From JAOAPG01 sp963791575 (GTDB lineage: Bacteria > Acidobacteriota > Terriglobia > Terriglobales > Acidobacteriaceae): DNA of 64,000 nt. The notes under the pieces are model-generated. The model made no database searches. It saw nothing but the letters and a program-made list of their open reading frames with translations, and had not been told where the DNA came from. Position 1 is the stretch's first letter, and the number at the start of each line of letters is the position of its first letter. Both the position numbers and the translations under genes were made by a program. Where the stretch lies: positions 248,001 to 312,000 of the forward strand of contig CAWBSY010000011.1 of assembly GCA_963791575.1 (NCBI GenBank), given 5' to 3'. This document shows positions 55,199 through 64,000 of the stretch, piece by piece.

Positions 55199-56578
55199 TT
55201 ACTGGGCGTTGTTGGATTGCATCAATTTCAGCAGCTCGTCTTTACGTGCCCGGTATAGAGGCTGCCCCGGCTTCATGCTAGTAGCCTTTTCGAGTTCCGC
55301 AAGCGCATCATTGTCTCGGCCCAGGCTCATCAGACATGCCGCGAGGTAATAATGATTGTCGGCGGACGGCTCTAACCGCAAGGCCTCCTGGAATTCTTTT
55401 GCGGCTGCTTCCAGATTCTGTGTTTCGAACAAGGCAGTTCCAAGAAGGTGGTGGGGCAAAGCAGAATCTGGATCCAGCCCAACGGCAATCTGCAGTTCAC
55501 GCAGCGCTTCCTGCGGATGATTTGTTAACAGCAGCGTTTGACCAAGAACTCGATGCTGTGCCGGGTCGGTTGGATTGTGAAGGATCGCAAGCTTTAATTC
55601 GCTGATGGCTGACGTGTAATCTCGTTTAACAAGGAGTGCTTTGGCGAGAGTTTCGTGCCCGTCTTTCCATTCCGGATTCAGGCGGAAGAGTTCGCGAAAC
55701 TTGGCAATCGCTTTATCGTCATCGCCGCGATCGTAAAACGAATTAGCCAAATTGTTTTTGACGCTTAGCTGTTGAGGCGCCAGCCGTTCGGCTTCGTTAT
55801 ACTCGACGATTGCTTCGCTGAATTTTCCCTGATCATGAAACACGATTCCTAAATTATTGTGAGCTTCCCAGAATTGCGGATTGAGAGAAATCGCCTTTCG
55901 ATACGCCGCAACCGCTGCGTCCGGTTTGCCCTGATCATGAAGCGTGATACCCATGTCGTAATAGACCGCTGCATTGGCAGGCAAACGGTCGAGAGATTTT
56001 TGAAATGCGTTTAGCGCAGCCTGGTATTTTTGGTTGGAATAAAGACCAAGGCCTAAGAAACGGTATGCCTCCGCATTTCTGGGATCGAGGCTAAGCGCGG
56101 TGCGAGCCTCGGCGATTGTATTGTCTCCATCGTCGGAGTGATAGAACACTTCCGCGAGCCGATTATGAATTTCGGGCAGGGTGGGATCAGCTTCTTTCGA
56201 ATCGGTGTATTCGTCAAAGGCTTCGTCCCAATCGCCTTGTTGCTGGCGAACATAGCCGAGTGCAAGGTGAAGAGCCGCACGGTGCGGGTCGGCGGAAACC
56301 AGACCTCGCAACAGTCCTTCGGCTGCTTCGTAAGCTTTATGCTGGGCTAGATCTGCGGCTTTCAGTAGCTTCGGCGGGCAGGCTTTACTTGCGAATATTC
56401 TCGATCGCTCTCGCTTCAGTTGTTGAATACGCGAGCTTGATACTCCAGCAATCGTCCAAGCTGTGAGCTCCGTGCAGTCGATCGAAGATGTATCGAGATG
56501 ATCGGCTAATGCGCGTAGTACGGAGCAGTTAACAAAAATAAAAAGAATAATAGGGAAGATCAGGCCCTTACAGCGCAC
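55199..56578 (-). CDS. Secreted TPR-repeat protein
   Basis: This is 459 residues. A signal peptide to about residue 25 is followed by ten or so TPR units, clearest in 'EAYRFLGLGLYSNQKYQAALNAFQKSLDRLP' (part), 'AVYYDMGITLHDQGKPDAAVAAYRKAISLNP' (part) and 'EAHNNLGIVFHDQGKFSEAIVEYNEAERLAP' (part). TPR arrays bind partner proteins; no enzymatic domain is present. It is a stand-alone gene transcribed away from tatA. Confidence 0.8.
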   Translation of the reverse strand: MRCKGLIFPIILFIFVNCSVLRALADHLDTSSIDCTELTAWTIAGVSSSRIQQLKRERSRIFASKACPPKLLKAADLAQHKAYEAAEGLLRGLVSADPHRAALHLALGYVRQQQGDWDEAFDEYTDSKEADPTLPEIHNRLAEVFYHSDDGDNTIAEARTALSLDPRNAEAYRFLGLGLYSNQKYQAALNAFQKSLDRLPANAAVYYDMGITLHDQGKPDAAVAAYRKAISLNPQFWEAHNNLGIVFHDQGKFSEAIVEYNEAERLAPQQLSVKNNLANSFYDRGDDDKAIAKFRELFRLNPEWKDGHETLAKALLVKRDYTSAISELKLAILHNPTDPAQHRVLGQTLLLTNHPQEALRELQIAVGLDPDSALPHHLLGTALFETQNLEAAAKEFQEALRLEPSADNHYYLAACLMSLGRDNDALAELEKATSMKPGQPLYRARKDELLKLMQSNNAQ

Positions 56579-56782
56579 GAGAAACTCCTAAAGCTGACGG
56601 AGGTCGCGGCAGCTTGATTCCCGCACCATAATTCGAGAATGGTAACAAGGGCCAGATAACTGAAGTAATCGCACTCACTTATATCGACTTATGCCGCCAT
56701 GAGCGCCCTGGCATTCGCGCGATTGACGAGAGCAGACCGCTTCAGTAGTGTTAGAGACACTGTTATCTCCCGGAGGAGCTTT

Positions 56783-56989
56783 ATGTTTGAAGGCCTTTTT
56801 CAACCGATGCATCTGCTGGTGGTTTTCGCTATTGCCCTGCTTGTGTTCGGGCCGAAGAAGTTGCCGGAATTGGGCAAAGGGATCGGAGACGGGATTCGCG
56901 GCTTTAAAGATGCCGTGAAAAATGGCGGATCAGAACAGCCGAAACCTACTTCGTCATCGTCCAATGCTGGCTCTGAGATCAAGAGCTAA
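56783..56989 (+). CDS. tatA: Twin-arginine translocase subunit TatA
   Basis: The ATG at 56783 has CGGAGGAG 8 bases upstream; the longer frame to 56699 has none. The 68 residues show the TatA layout: short periplasmic end, transmembrane helix 'MHLLVVFAIALLVFGPKKL', the FGPKKLPELGKG hinge, the amphipathic helix 'GIGDGIRGFKDAVKN', and a polar tail. TatA forms the pore for folded proteins. tatB and tatC are not in the window. Confidence 0.92.
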   Translation: MFEGLFQPMHLLVVFAIALLVFGPKKLPELGKGIGDGIRGFKDAVKNGGSEQPKPTSSSSNAGSEIKS

Positions 56990-57105
56990 GATCAGGACGT
57001 CAAGTTATCGTTGTAGCGAATTTCTTTTCATAACCGGCATTTTCGTCGCTTCGGGTTTTCACCTCAATTCAGATCGTTGATGCACAAAATACTGGAGGAA
57101 GTGCT

Positions 57106-58179
57106 GTGTTCAAAGTTCGATTGTTAGCCTTTATATCTGTGTTGACGTTCAGCTCTGTTTTGTTGGCAGATCAGATTACGCTGAAGAATGGCGACCGGCT
57201 CACAGGTACCATCGTGAAATCGGACGACAAGACTTTGGTGATCAAAACTGAATTCGCTGGTGACGTTACCGTGCAATGGCCCGCGGTGCAGGAGATCAAG
57301 TCGAGTGAACCGCTCCACGTGGATTTGAAAAATGGACAGACTGCGGTGGGAGCGGTGAGTACTTCCGATGACAAGATCACGGTCGCGACTGACAAAGGCG
57401 CCGTAACGGCTCCGAAGGAAACCGTTATAGATATGCGGAGCGCCGGCGAACAATCTGCATACGAAAGATCGCAACATCCCAGATTCACTCAAGGGTGGGA
57501 GGGAGGTGCGAATGTCGGATTCGCGCTTACGGCCGGCAATAGCGAAACCAAAAATTTCGCGCTCGCCTTTACTGGAGATCGTAAGGCGCTGAATGATCAC
57601 ATCGGACTGTTTGCCAATAGCGTATTTGCGACCAATAATTCTCCCGGAGTAACCTCGGGCGTAACAGCAAATTCGATTCAGAGCGGCGCGCGCTACGACC
57701 GGAATCTCAATGCGCGGGTTTTTGGATATGTGAACGGAGAATTTGATACCGACGCGTTACAAGGCTTGAATCTGCGATCGCTGTTTGGAGCTGGGTTCGG
57801 TTTGCACGCAATCAAGAGTGATCGTACGGTTCTAGATTTTCTTGGGGGCATGAACTACACCCGTGAGAGTTACGCAGCAGTGGCGCCTAGTCCCGCATTC
57901 ACGCGCAACTTTGCGGCGATCACGTTGGGACAAGAGCTTTCTCAGAAGCTTGGGAAATCAACGGAACTGACCCAGAAGCTCTATTTTTATCCGGGCCTGA
58001 ACGATGGCGACTCTGGCGAGTACCGGGCGGCTTTCAATCTCGGAACGGTGACGAAAATCAACAAACGGTTTGGATGGCAGAATGCGTTTGGCGATATTTA
58101 CGTGTCTAATCCACCGCTAGGGAAAAAGCGCAATGACCTTACGCTAACCACCGGCTTGAACTTTTCGTTCACACACTAA
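57106..58179 (+). CDS. DUF481 outer-membrane beta-barrel protein
   Basis: This is 357 residues with a GTG start after TGGAGGAAG. The signal peptide runs to about residue 21. The N-terminal part has two short beta modules, 'ITLKNGDRLTGTIVKSDDKTLVIKTEFAG' (part) and 'VDLKNGQTAVGAVSTSDDKITV' (part), as in proteins with an SH3-like head before DUF481. The barrel part has 'GWEGGANVGFALTAGNSETKNF' (part) and ends 'LTLTTGLNFSFTH', with a C-terminal aromatic-rich strand suited to BAM insertion. The function is unknown. Confidence 0.82.
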   Translation: MFKVRLLAFISVLTFSSVLLADQITLKNGDRLTGTIVKSDDKTLVIKTEFAGDVTVQWPAVQEIKSSEPLHVDLKNGQTAVGAVSTSDDKITVATDKGAVTAPKETVIDMRSAGEQSAYERSQHPRFTQGWEGGANVGFALTAGNSETKNFALAFTGDRKALNDHIGLFANSVFATNNSPGVTSGVTANSIQSGARYDRNLNARVFGYVNGEFDTDALQGLNLRSLFGAGFGLHAIKSDRTVLDFLGGMNYTRESYAAVAPSPAFTRNFAAITLGQELSQKLGKSTELTQKLYFYPGLNDGDSGEYRAAFNLGTVTKINKRFGWQNAFGDIYVSNPPLGKKRNDLTLTTGLNFSFTH

Positions 58180-58185
58180 GAGTTG

Positions 58186-59751
58186 TTAATGACGGAAGTC
58201 GAGCCCGAAGGACGGTTTGTCGCGGGTTCCCGTGATCTTGATGGGTAATTCCGTAACGCCTTTTTTGCGAAAGAACGAGTCGAACGGCTTCAGCATTAAT
58301 GATTTGAAGCCAGTCATGGTTTGAGAGAGTTTCGCGTTCAGGCGTAAATGCCCATGGAAATCGAGCGCTTCGTCGTCGAGCGCATAGCCGCCGTGAAGCT
58401 GTACGCTTGCCCCTTCAACTGCAAATGTGAGTTGCCGGAAAGCGATATCGGCGTTTTGCAATCCGAAGAACCCGTTCAACTGGGAGACATCGCTGCCTGC
58501 TTCCATATCATTCGGTTTGCCTTCTCCTTTACGACTTAGGGTCTGAATTTTCTGGCTCAACTTCGGATCTGTGAACTGAGCACTTTCTACTCCGAATTTT
58601 CCGCTTAGCCTGAGTCGCTTGATTATGTCTTCGTCTCCCGGGGGCAAATCGAACTTAGTATGCAGCTTCATGTTGCCGGTCATTAGCGGCCTGTCTGATT
58701 TCACCGCCAACCGGAGCATGTCCTGAATCTTTCCCTGGCTGACGGTGACATCCAGTTTGATCGTCCTACCTTTGATCCCGGCCTTCCTAGTAACTTCGCC
58801 ATTCGCAGTAATAAATGAGTTAAGCAATCGCGCACGTACAGGATGAAGAAGCGTATTTCCATTCAGGCCATCCACAGTGGCACTGAAATCCGTATGCAGA
58901 GGGACAGGGTGGCCGCCGATTCTGAGGCTGAAATCGGGAGTATCCGTCTCGCCCTCCACCTCGATGCGATTAAGGACTCCCTGAAATTTTCCTTTAGAAG
59001 ACAGCGTTCCGCTGATTCCTTTGAATACTCCGAGGTTGGCGTTGACGAAAGTGTAGTCGGCCGCTAGATGAGTTTCGCCGGGATCGTCTGAATTCCAAGG
59101 TCCAAAATCTCCGGCTGTTTCAATTTCACCGGGAGGCGTGGCATTGGTTAATTGCGCGTTGAAAGATGCCGGGCGATGCAGGCCGACGTAGTGCATCACT
59201 ACGCGATGAATTTCGAAAACGTGCGGCGGCTTGGCGGCGCTTTTGGGGAGAATTTCCAGTCGCGCATCATCCACGATGAGTTCGTGAATCAAGATCGGTA
59301 TGTCCTTTATCCGGTTCCAATATCCGTGTTGCGCGTTATCGCGCGAATTAGGGTCTTTCGGCGGAATCTGAATCACTAGTCCATGAAGTTCGACTTGGTC
59401 AATCTTCCAGGGCTTTTCGAATAGACTCAGCAGACTTGCCTGGCCAGTAAATTCGCGAACCTGGATAAGTGGAGGCACGTCAGAACGATTGCCATAACGC
59501 ACACTTAAATTGGAACCATGTGCTCGGACCTTGGGATAAATGGAAACTTCCAAATCTCCGAGCTGAACGTCTCCCTGAAATTTTTCGCTCAGCAATGCGA
59601 CCACGCGCTTTTTCAGGATTGGTTTCGCCTCGTGAAGGGCGACCGCTGTCAGCACCGCCAAGGTGATAAAGATTATTAGAATCGCGAATTTTAGCCGGCG
59701 GCCTCGAGTTGACTTTCTTCCATTGTCGGGTTCACTCGTCAAGGTTGCCAT
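58186..59751 (-). CDS. AsmA-like envelope protein
   Basis: This is 521 residues. An N-terminal helix ('LKFAILIIFITLAVLTAVAL') precedes 'LSEKFQGDVQLGDLEVSIYPKVRAHGSNLSVRYG' (part), the usual AsmA start. The C-terminal AsmA_2 region shows 'ADIAFRQLTFAVEGASVQLHGGYALDDEALDFHGHLRLN' (part). AsmA-family proteins are elongated bridges thought to move phospholipids between membranes. It is convergent with the DUF481 gene, 6 bp apart. Confidence 0.85.
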   Translation of the reverse strand: MATLTSEPDNGRKSTRGRRLKFAILIIFITLAVLTAVALHEAKPILKKRVVALLSEKFQGDVQLGDLEVSIYPKVRAHGSNLSVRYGNRSDVPPLIQVREFTGQASLLSLFEKPWKIDQVELHGLVIQIPPKDPNSRDNAQHGYWNRIKDIPILIHELIVDDARLEILPKSAAKPPHVFEIHRVVMHYVGLHRPASFNAQLTNATPPGEIETAGDFGPWNSDDPGETHLAADYTFVNANLGVFKGISGTLSSKGKFQGVLNRIEVEGETDTPDFSLRIGGHPVPLHTDFSATVDGLNGNTLLHPVRARLLNSFITANGEVTRKAGIKGRTIKLDVTVSQGKIQDMLRLAVKSDRPLMTGNMKLHTKFDLPPGDEDIIKRLRLSGKFGVESAQFTDPKLSQKIQTLSRKGEGKPNDMEAGSDVSQLNGFFGLQNADIAFRQLTFAVEGASVQLHGGYALDDEALDFHGHLRLNAKLSQTMTGFKSLMLKPFDSFFRKKGVTELPIKITGTRDKPSFGLDFRH

Positions 59752-59896
59752 TGTTGAGCACCAGTGCAGACTACGATCGACGTTCGGCTAACGTCTCACA
59801 AGCTAGATAGAAGATGGCATTGGAAGCAGAGCAGGTTGTTTGGCCTGGTGGAATTTCGGGGATACCAGTCGCGTAAATAAAACTCAGGCACTCGGG

Positions 59897-61027
59897 CTAG
59901 CGGGCGGATTCTTTTGTTTTCGCAGCAGGTCTCACCTGTTCAAACGTACATTGATCTGGCTTCTTTTCAGGCCGCCAACGCAGAAATTTTGTCCCGTGGC
60001 GAAAGCGTCCTCCTGAAAAATGGTCGTACTGGACTTCACAGACTAACTTTGGTTTTAACGGCTGCCATTCAGTGGAACGTTTTGTGCTCCAGCGGCTCGG
60101 TCCTCCGGGTGCATGACCAGTAAATCCGGGTGGCGAAATCAATGGTTCCACAACGCCTTTTAGTTCCTGACGCTGTTCGGCGTTAAAGCTGGAGCTGAAT
60201 CCCACGTGATCCAGCAAGCCTTCGTCGTTATAAAGTCCCAGCAAAAGTGAGCCAATTCCATCGCCTTTCTCCGAATAACGAAACCCTCCTACGACACAAT
60301 CGGCGGTGCGAATGCGTTTAATCTTGACCATTGCGGTGCGCTCACCAGAGCGATAGGGCTCTTTCAATTTTTTGGCAACAACCCCGTCGAATCCGATTAC
60401 ACCTAGTTCTCGCATCCATTTCTCAGCCTCTTTCTTGCTGGTCGAGACGGACGAAAGACGAACGGTTTTATTCCCTTTTATATTCTGAAAAAACTCTTCG
60501 AGTTTCGATCGTCTCTCTCTGAATGGGAGGTCGACCAGCGATTTACCCCCGCTATTCACTAACAGGTCGAAGCACATCAGTGTTGCCGGTGTTTCCGCAG
60601 AAAGCTTTCGAATGCGCGACTCGGCAGGATGAATTCGCAATAGCAGATCGTCAAACGACAGATGTTCGCCGGAATAAATCACGATTTCTCCGTCGAGCAC
60701 GAATTGCTTCTCGGGCAGCTCCGCAAGTGCTTTCACCAGCTCGGGAAAATAACGCCCTAAAGGCTGTCCAGCTTTCGATTGCAATAAGACCTGTTTCCCG
60801 CTTTTGAAAGCAAGGCACCGGAAACCGTCCCACTTGGGTTCGTAGGACCAGTCTTCTCCCTCGGGGATTTCGCTCACGGATTTCGCTTCAGCGGGCGGAT
60901 ATGGAGGTTGAATCGGAAGACGGATGGGCGGAAACGCCTCTGCCAAATCTTCGGCCGGAACTGCGCCTTTATTCACCGGGTCTGACTTCTTCTCGCTCTG
61001 TCTAGTTTTCTTTTTCTTTGGCATCAA
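59897..61027 (-). CDS. ATP-dependent DNA ligase (LigD ligase-domain type)
   Basis: This is 376 residues. A Lys-rich N-terminus precedes the nucleotidyltransferase domain. The adenylated Lys65 is in 'YEPKWDGFRCLAF'. 'FVLDGEIVIY' is motif III, 'DGVVAKKLKEPYRSGERTAMVKIK' (part) contains motifs IV and V. The OB domain ends 'VCEVQYDHFSGGRFRHGTKFLRWRPEK' (part). There is no polymerase or phosphoesterase domain and no ku gene nearby. It is therefore a stand-alone ligase of the LigD/LigC type, with a likely repair role. Confidence 0.9.
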   Translation of the reverse strand: MMPKKKKTRQSEKKSDPVNKGAVPAEDLAEAFPPIRLPIQPPYPPAEAKSVSEIPEGEDWSYEPKWDGFRCLAFKSGKQVLLQSKAGQPLGRYFPELVKALAELPEKQFVLDGEIVIYSGEHLSFDDLLLRIHPAESRIRKLSAETPATLMCFDLLVNSGGKSLVDLPFRERRSKLEEFFQNIKGNKTVRLSSVSTSKKEAEKWMRELGVIGFDGVVAKKLKEPYRSGERTAMVKIKRIRTADCVVGGFRYSEKGDGIGSLLLGLYNDEGLLDHVGFSSSFNAEQRQELKGVVEPLISPPGFTGHAPGGPSRWSTKRSTEWQPLKPKLVCEVQYDHFSGGRFRHGTKFLRWRPEKKPDQCTFEQVRPAAKTKESAR

Positions 61028-61305
61028 TGCCTTCGATGCGTCACTTCTGCTGCAGGGCTACTCCGCAACCCGATTTGCGCTCCTGTTCACTGGAGCGCCT
61101 GTCGGTTTACCCTCGCGCCAACACGAAAGTAATTAATTACAACCAACTACTCTGGTGGAACATCTGTATTAGGAAGATTTCCTGCCAGCGGCATTGGGCA
61201 CATCAGGCGTACAAGTCTCTACGTCACGTTGACTTGATCGGATTATTTTGCAAAACTTGCAGGCATTCAGGTAATCTCGCGTGACTTATAGTTAACGTTC
61301 ATCGA

Positions 61306-61719
61306 ATGGAACTATTACTCAATCTGTGTTGGCTCTCACTCGCACTGCCGGCCTATTGGCTTTGGCAGCGCGAGAAGGCGAGTCGCACGAAGTCGCTACA
61401 TTTCTCCCATTGGAATTGCGTGCTCGTGTTGGGATGCATGCTGATGTTGTTGTTCCCCGTGGTTTCGGCCACGGACGATCTGCACGCAATGCGTCCAGAG
61501 ATTGAAGAATCGAACCGCTCGAAACATATTTCCAGGCAGGCGGGCGACAGCTCAGCTTCGACGCTGAGCGCGATTGGCGGCTCGCCGGCATTGTTTACGC
61601 CGCTTTCGTTTTTCGATACACAATTTCGGGCGGTTGGCTTCACGACTGCTCTTGTATCTGTTGCTCGTATTCAGACCCGAATCGGTCTTGATTCGGGCCG
61701 CGCTCCCCCCTCCGCATAG
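61306..61719 (+). CDS. Small membrane protein at head of metal-efflux operon
   Basis: This is 137 residues. Helices are 'MELLLNLCWLSLALPAYWLW' and 'NCVLVLGCMLMLLFPVVSATDDLHAM' (part). 'SATDDLHAM' just after the second helix is a recurring feature of small proteins encoded beside CzcCBA-like genes in Acidobacteriota (my recollection). The third part is polar, followed by a weak hydrophobic stretch. It is 119 bp before the outer-membrane channel gene. Confidence 0.65.
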   Translation: MELLLNLCWLSLALPAYWLWQREKASRTKSLHFSHWNCVLVLGCMLMLLFPVVSATDDLHAMRPEIEESNRSKHISRQAGDSSASTLSAIGGSPALFTPLSFFDTQFRAVGFTTALVSVARIQTRIGLDSGRAPPSA

Positions 61720-61838
61720 CTTCTTCCAGACTCAGTTGTTTGGCCGCCATGATTGCGGCGAATTTTATCTATCTAGAAAAAATCTAAATTCAGTGTTGTC
61801 TCAGTTTTCAGTTCCGTAATGCACTTGTGGAGTGCTGC

Positions 61839-63110
61839 ATGCGAAATACTATTTGGCGAAATTCGGCGTTGCTCGTCCTGTTGTGCTGCGAAGCCATGGC
61901 GCAGACCCCGCAGACTTGGACGTGGGAGAAGATCGTGCAACGGTTCGAAGCTAGCAATCCGAACCTCCTTGCAGACAAGCTGAATATCGACGAATCAAAA
62001 GCACAAGAAATTACCGCTTTCCTGCGCCCAAACCCAACGTTGACTCTTTCGGCGGATGGAACTCAAATCGCTCCCGATAGAGGCATCTGGCGGCCATTTG
62101 CGGGCACCTTTGAGTCTCCCAGCATTAGCTATCTGCACGAACGACAGCACAAACGGGAGTTACGACTTGAAAGCGCGAAAAAAGGGACTCTGATTGCCGA
62201 ATCGAGTCATGCCGACGTTGAAAGAACTATGCTCTTCAACTTGCGTAGCGCATTTGTATCAACGCTGCAGGCGAAAGCGGTGCTCCAGCTCGCAAGAGAC
62301 AATCTTGCTTATTATGACCGTCTGCTCGAGATCAGCAGAAATCGATTCAGCGCTGGGGACATTGCGCAGATTGATCTCGACCGGCTGGAATTGCAGCGGG
62401 TCCAGTATGAATCGGATCTGCAGGCTGCGGAGGAGAACCTCGAAACCGCAAAGATCCAACTGCTCACGCTTTTAAATTCCCGAGATCCCTTAGATCAGTT
62501 TGACGTGACCGGTCTGTTCGATTTCAACGACCAACTGATGCCGCGTGACGAGTTCCGCAAGATTGCGCTGGACACGCGGCCGGACTTGAAAGCGGCGGTG
62601 CAAGCAGTGGACAAGGCCCAGACGGACCATAAGCTGGCGATTGCGAACGGCTCAACTGATCCAACTTTTAGCGCGTGGTATACACACAACTCGTCCAACA
62701 ACAATCCGTTTGGGGTAAATACGCTTGGTGTGAGCGTCAGCATTCCGCTGCGGGTCTTCGATCGAAACCAGGGAGAGAAGTTGCGCACGCAACTAGATAT
62801 CACGCGCAATGAGAGATTGCGCGAGGCTGCGGAGGCAACAGTGCTGAGTGACGTAGATTCCAGCTACGCCACGCTCGAAAGTGATCTGATTTTGCTTCGT
62901 CCCTACAAAGCCAAGTATCTGCAGCAGTCTGTCCGGGTGCGCGACACGATTTCGTTTTCTTATCAACACGGCGGGACCTCATTGCTGGATTTTCTGAACG
63001 CACAGGCGGAGTACCGCAGCGTGCAGTTGAATTACGTGAACTTGGTCGGCTCTTACTTGACGGCTGCAGCCCAATTGAATCTGTCCGTAGGCAGGGAGGT
63101 AATCCCATGA
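61839..63110 (+). CDS. TolC/CzcC-type outer-membrane efflux protein
   Basis: The ATG at 61839 has GGAG 6 bases upstream, so I prefer it to the GTG at 61827. The signal peptide ends about 'CEAMAQ'. The 423 residues have two OEP repeats: 'FEASNPNLLADKLNIDESKA', 'LRLESAKKGTLIAESSHADVERT' (part), 'RFSAGDIAQIDLDRLELQRVQYESDLQAAEENLETAK' (part) and 'FSYQHGGTSLLDFLNAQAEYRSVQLNY' (part). The last stretch is strongly CzcC-like. It overlaps the next gene by 4 bp. Confidence 0.88.
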   Translation: MRNTIWRNSALLVLLCCEAMAQTPQTWTWEKIVQRFEASNPNLLADKLNIDESKAQEITAFLRPNPTLTLSADGTQIAPDRGIWRPFAGTFESPSISYLHERQHKRELRLESAKKGTLIAESSHADVERTMLFNLRSAFVSTLQAKAVLQLARDNLAYYDRLLEISRNRFSAGDIAQIDLDRLELQRVQYESDLQAAEENLETAKIQLLTLLNSRDPLDQFDVTGLFDFNDQLMPRDEFRKIALDTRPDLKAAVQAVDKAQTDHKLAIANGSTDPTFSAWYTHNSSNNNPFGVNTLGVSVSIPLRVFDRNQGEKLRTQLDITRNERLREAAEATVLSDVDSSYATLESDLILLRPYKAKYLQQSVRVRDTISFSYQHGGTSLLDFLNAQAEYRSVQLNYVNLVGSYLTAAAQLNLSVGREVIP

Positions 63111-64000
63111 ACGGTATGCAAAACAAGAATATTCGATGTTATGCGCCTCTAGTCACATGTCTGTTGGTGATACTGGCCGCGACCTCCTGCTCAAAAGAAA
63201 CAAAAGCTGCGCCGACGAAGGCAGAGGTAACGTTGGAGCCTGGCGTCTACACCGTGGACAATCCAGACGTTTTCAAGTTGGCGAAAGTAGAAACTCGTCA
63301 ACTGCCGAACATACTGAATGCTAATGGCGTGGTGACGCCCGATGTGAATCGCACCATTCATGTGACGTCGCAAGGCTCGGGAAGGGTTGTCGATTTAAAA
63401 GTACGGTTGGGTGACTATGTAAAGAAAGGTCAGGTACTGCTTTCGATTTACAGTTCCGATTTGGCGGGTGCGTTCTCGGATTACCAGAAGGCCGTCGCAG
63501 ATGAGCGGCTGGCAAAGAAAGCTCTGGATCGAGCACAGCTGCTCTATTCGCATGGCGCGATCGCTTCCAAAGATTTGGAAGTCGCTGACGATGCCGAAGA
63601 AAAGGCACAAGTCGACGTTCGCAACACAACAGACCATGTGCGACTACTTGGCGGTGATCCCGCTCATCCGAGTTCGCTGATTGAACTGCATGCGCCGACT
63701 TCGGGAACAATCGTTGAACAAAACGTCGCTGGATCCGAAGGGGTGAAGAGTTTAGACAATAGTCCAAACTTATTCACGATCGCCGATCTATCGCAAGTCT
63801 GGGTGCTCGCGGACGTCTACGAAAATGATCTCGGTGACGTACACGTCGGAGATCCTGCGGAGATTCGCCTGAACGCTTACCGTGACAAGGTTTATCACGG
63901 GATGATTAGCGACATTTCCCGCGTGCTTGATCCGAACTTGCGCTCGGCGAAGGTGCGGATCGTGCTGTCAAATCCAGATGGCTCTTTACGCCCGGGAATG
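63107..64000 (+). CDS. CzcB-type membrane fusion protein (runs off the window)
   Basis: The ATG at 63107 follows GGGAGGT and overlaps the channel gene stop by 4 bp. A lipoprotein signal ends 'LLVILAATSCSKE'. 'VTPDVNRTIHVTSQGSGRVVDLKVRLGDYVKKGQVL' (part) is the lipoyl start. 'YSHGAIASKDLEVADDAEEKAQ' (part) is the hairpin, and 'LFTIADLSQVWVLADVYENDLGDVHVGDPAEIRLNAY' (part) is the CzcB-type barrel. 298 residues are seen and the rest lies outside. A CzcA-like RND pump is expected next. Confidence 0.9.
   Translation, partial: MNGMQNKNIRCYAPLVTCLLVILAATSCSKETKAAPTKAEVTLEPGVYTVDNPDVFKLAKVETRQLPNILNANGVVTPDVNRTIHVTSQGSGRVVDLKVRLGDYVKKGQVLLSIYSSDLAGAFSDYQKAVADERLAKKALDRAQLLYSHGAIASKDLEVADDAEEKAQVDVRNTTDHVRLLGGDPAHPSSLIELHAPTSGTIVEQNVAGSEGVKSLDNSPNLFTIADLSQVWVLADVYENDLGDVHVGDPAEIRLNAYRDKVYHGMISDISRVLDPNLRSAKVRIVLSNPDGSLRPGM

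Overview
This 64 kb window looks like a chromosome segment of a soil-type Acidobacteriota (Koribacter / Terriglobia-like). That assignment is inferred from the gene repertoire, not from a marker comparison. The pointers are: the DUF177-rpmF-plsX-fabD block; an ECF sigma factor directly followed by a Ser/Thr kinase with a TPR tail; small secreted proteins and poly-Thr lipoproteins; DUF4292, DUF481 and AsmA-like envelope proteins; several RND/HlyD systems; and intergenic AGCT-type heptamer repeats. Most of the window is ordinary housekeeping, envelope and transport sequence. There is no phage, transposase, integrase or CRISPR array.

Layout. 0-7 kb: histone-H1-like protein, LacI-type regulator, secreted protein, TPR membrane protein, GH5 glycosidase, GT39-type glycosyltransferase and a VapBC toxin-antitoxin pair. 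7-10 kb: DUF177, rpmF, plsX and fabD, which link ribosome and fatty-acid synthesis. 10.9-14.9 kb: a four-gene TetR/HlyD/ABC drug-export operon whose members overlap by 4 bp, with a palindromic operator in front. 15.2-18.6 kb: mltG, a DUF4292 lipoprotein and an FtsX-type permease. 18.7-22.5 kb: rplM-rpsI, then rpsB-tsf-pyrH. All five are essential genes, and all are broken by many single-base indels although the corrected proteins look intact. 22.5-27.0 kb: opposite-strand envelope genes (M48 protease, methyltransferase, FemAB-like acyltransferase) that separate pyrH from frr. 27.4-33.5 kb: frr, DinB-like protein, a PhoB/PhoR-like pair, a sugar-type binding protein and PhoU.

33.5-35.0 kb: a selenocysteine tRNA gene whose 3' end is duplicated 1.4 kb away, bracketing two small genes. 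35-39.5 kb: lipoprotein, ECF sigma factor and kinase-TPR gene. 39.6-46 kb: NHL-type beta-propeller, O-antigen ligase, methyltransferase, sulfotransferase, SPFH protein and a GNAT acetyltransferase. 46.2-49.5 kb: an initiator tRNA gene followed by a compact GntR / DoxX / ChrA chromate-transporter module. The 3' end of the tRNA and its flank recur at the far side of this module. Two matching palindromic operators sit on the promoters of the regulator and of the divergent doxX/chrA pair. 49.7-54 kb: RND efflux pump and its adaptor. 54-64 kb: zinc-ribbon protein, TPR protein, TatA, DUF481 porin-like protein, AsmA-like protein, ATP-dependent DNA ligase, and the start of a CzcCBA-type metal efflux operon that runs off the right edge.

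The most interesting signals are the two tRNA-associated mini-islands without an integrase, the shared GntR operator with an apparently leaderless regulator mRNA, and the AGCT heptamer arrays around ribosomal genes. The indel cluster in 18.9-22.4 kb is most likely a consensus-quality problem. Isolated single-base frameshifts in seven other genes point the same way, so broken reading frames in this window should not be read as biology without checking.
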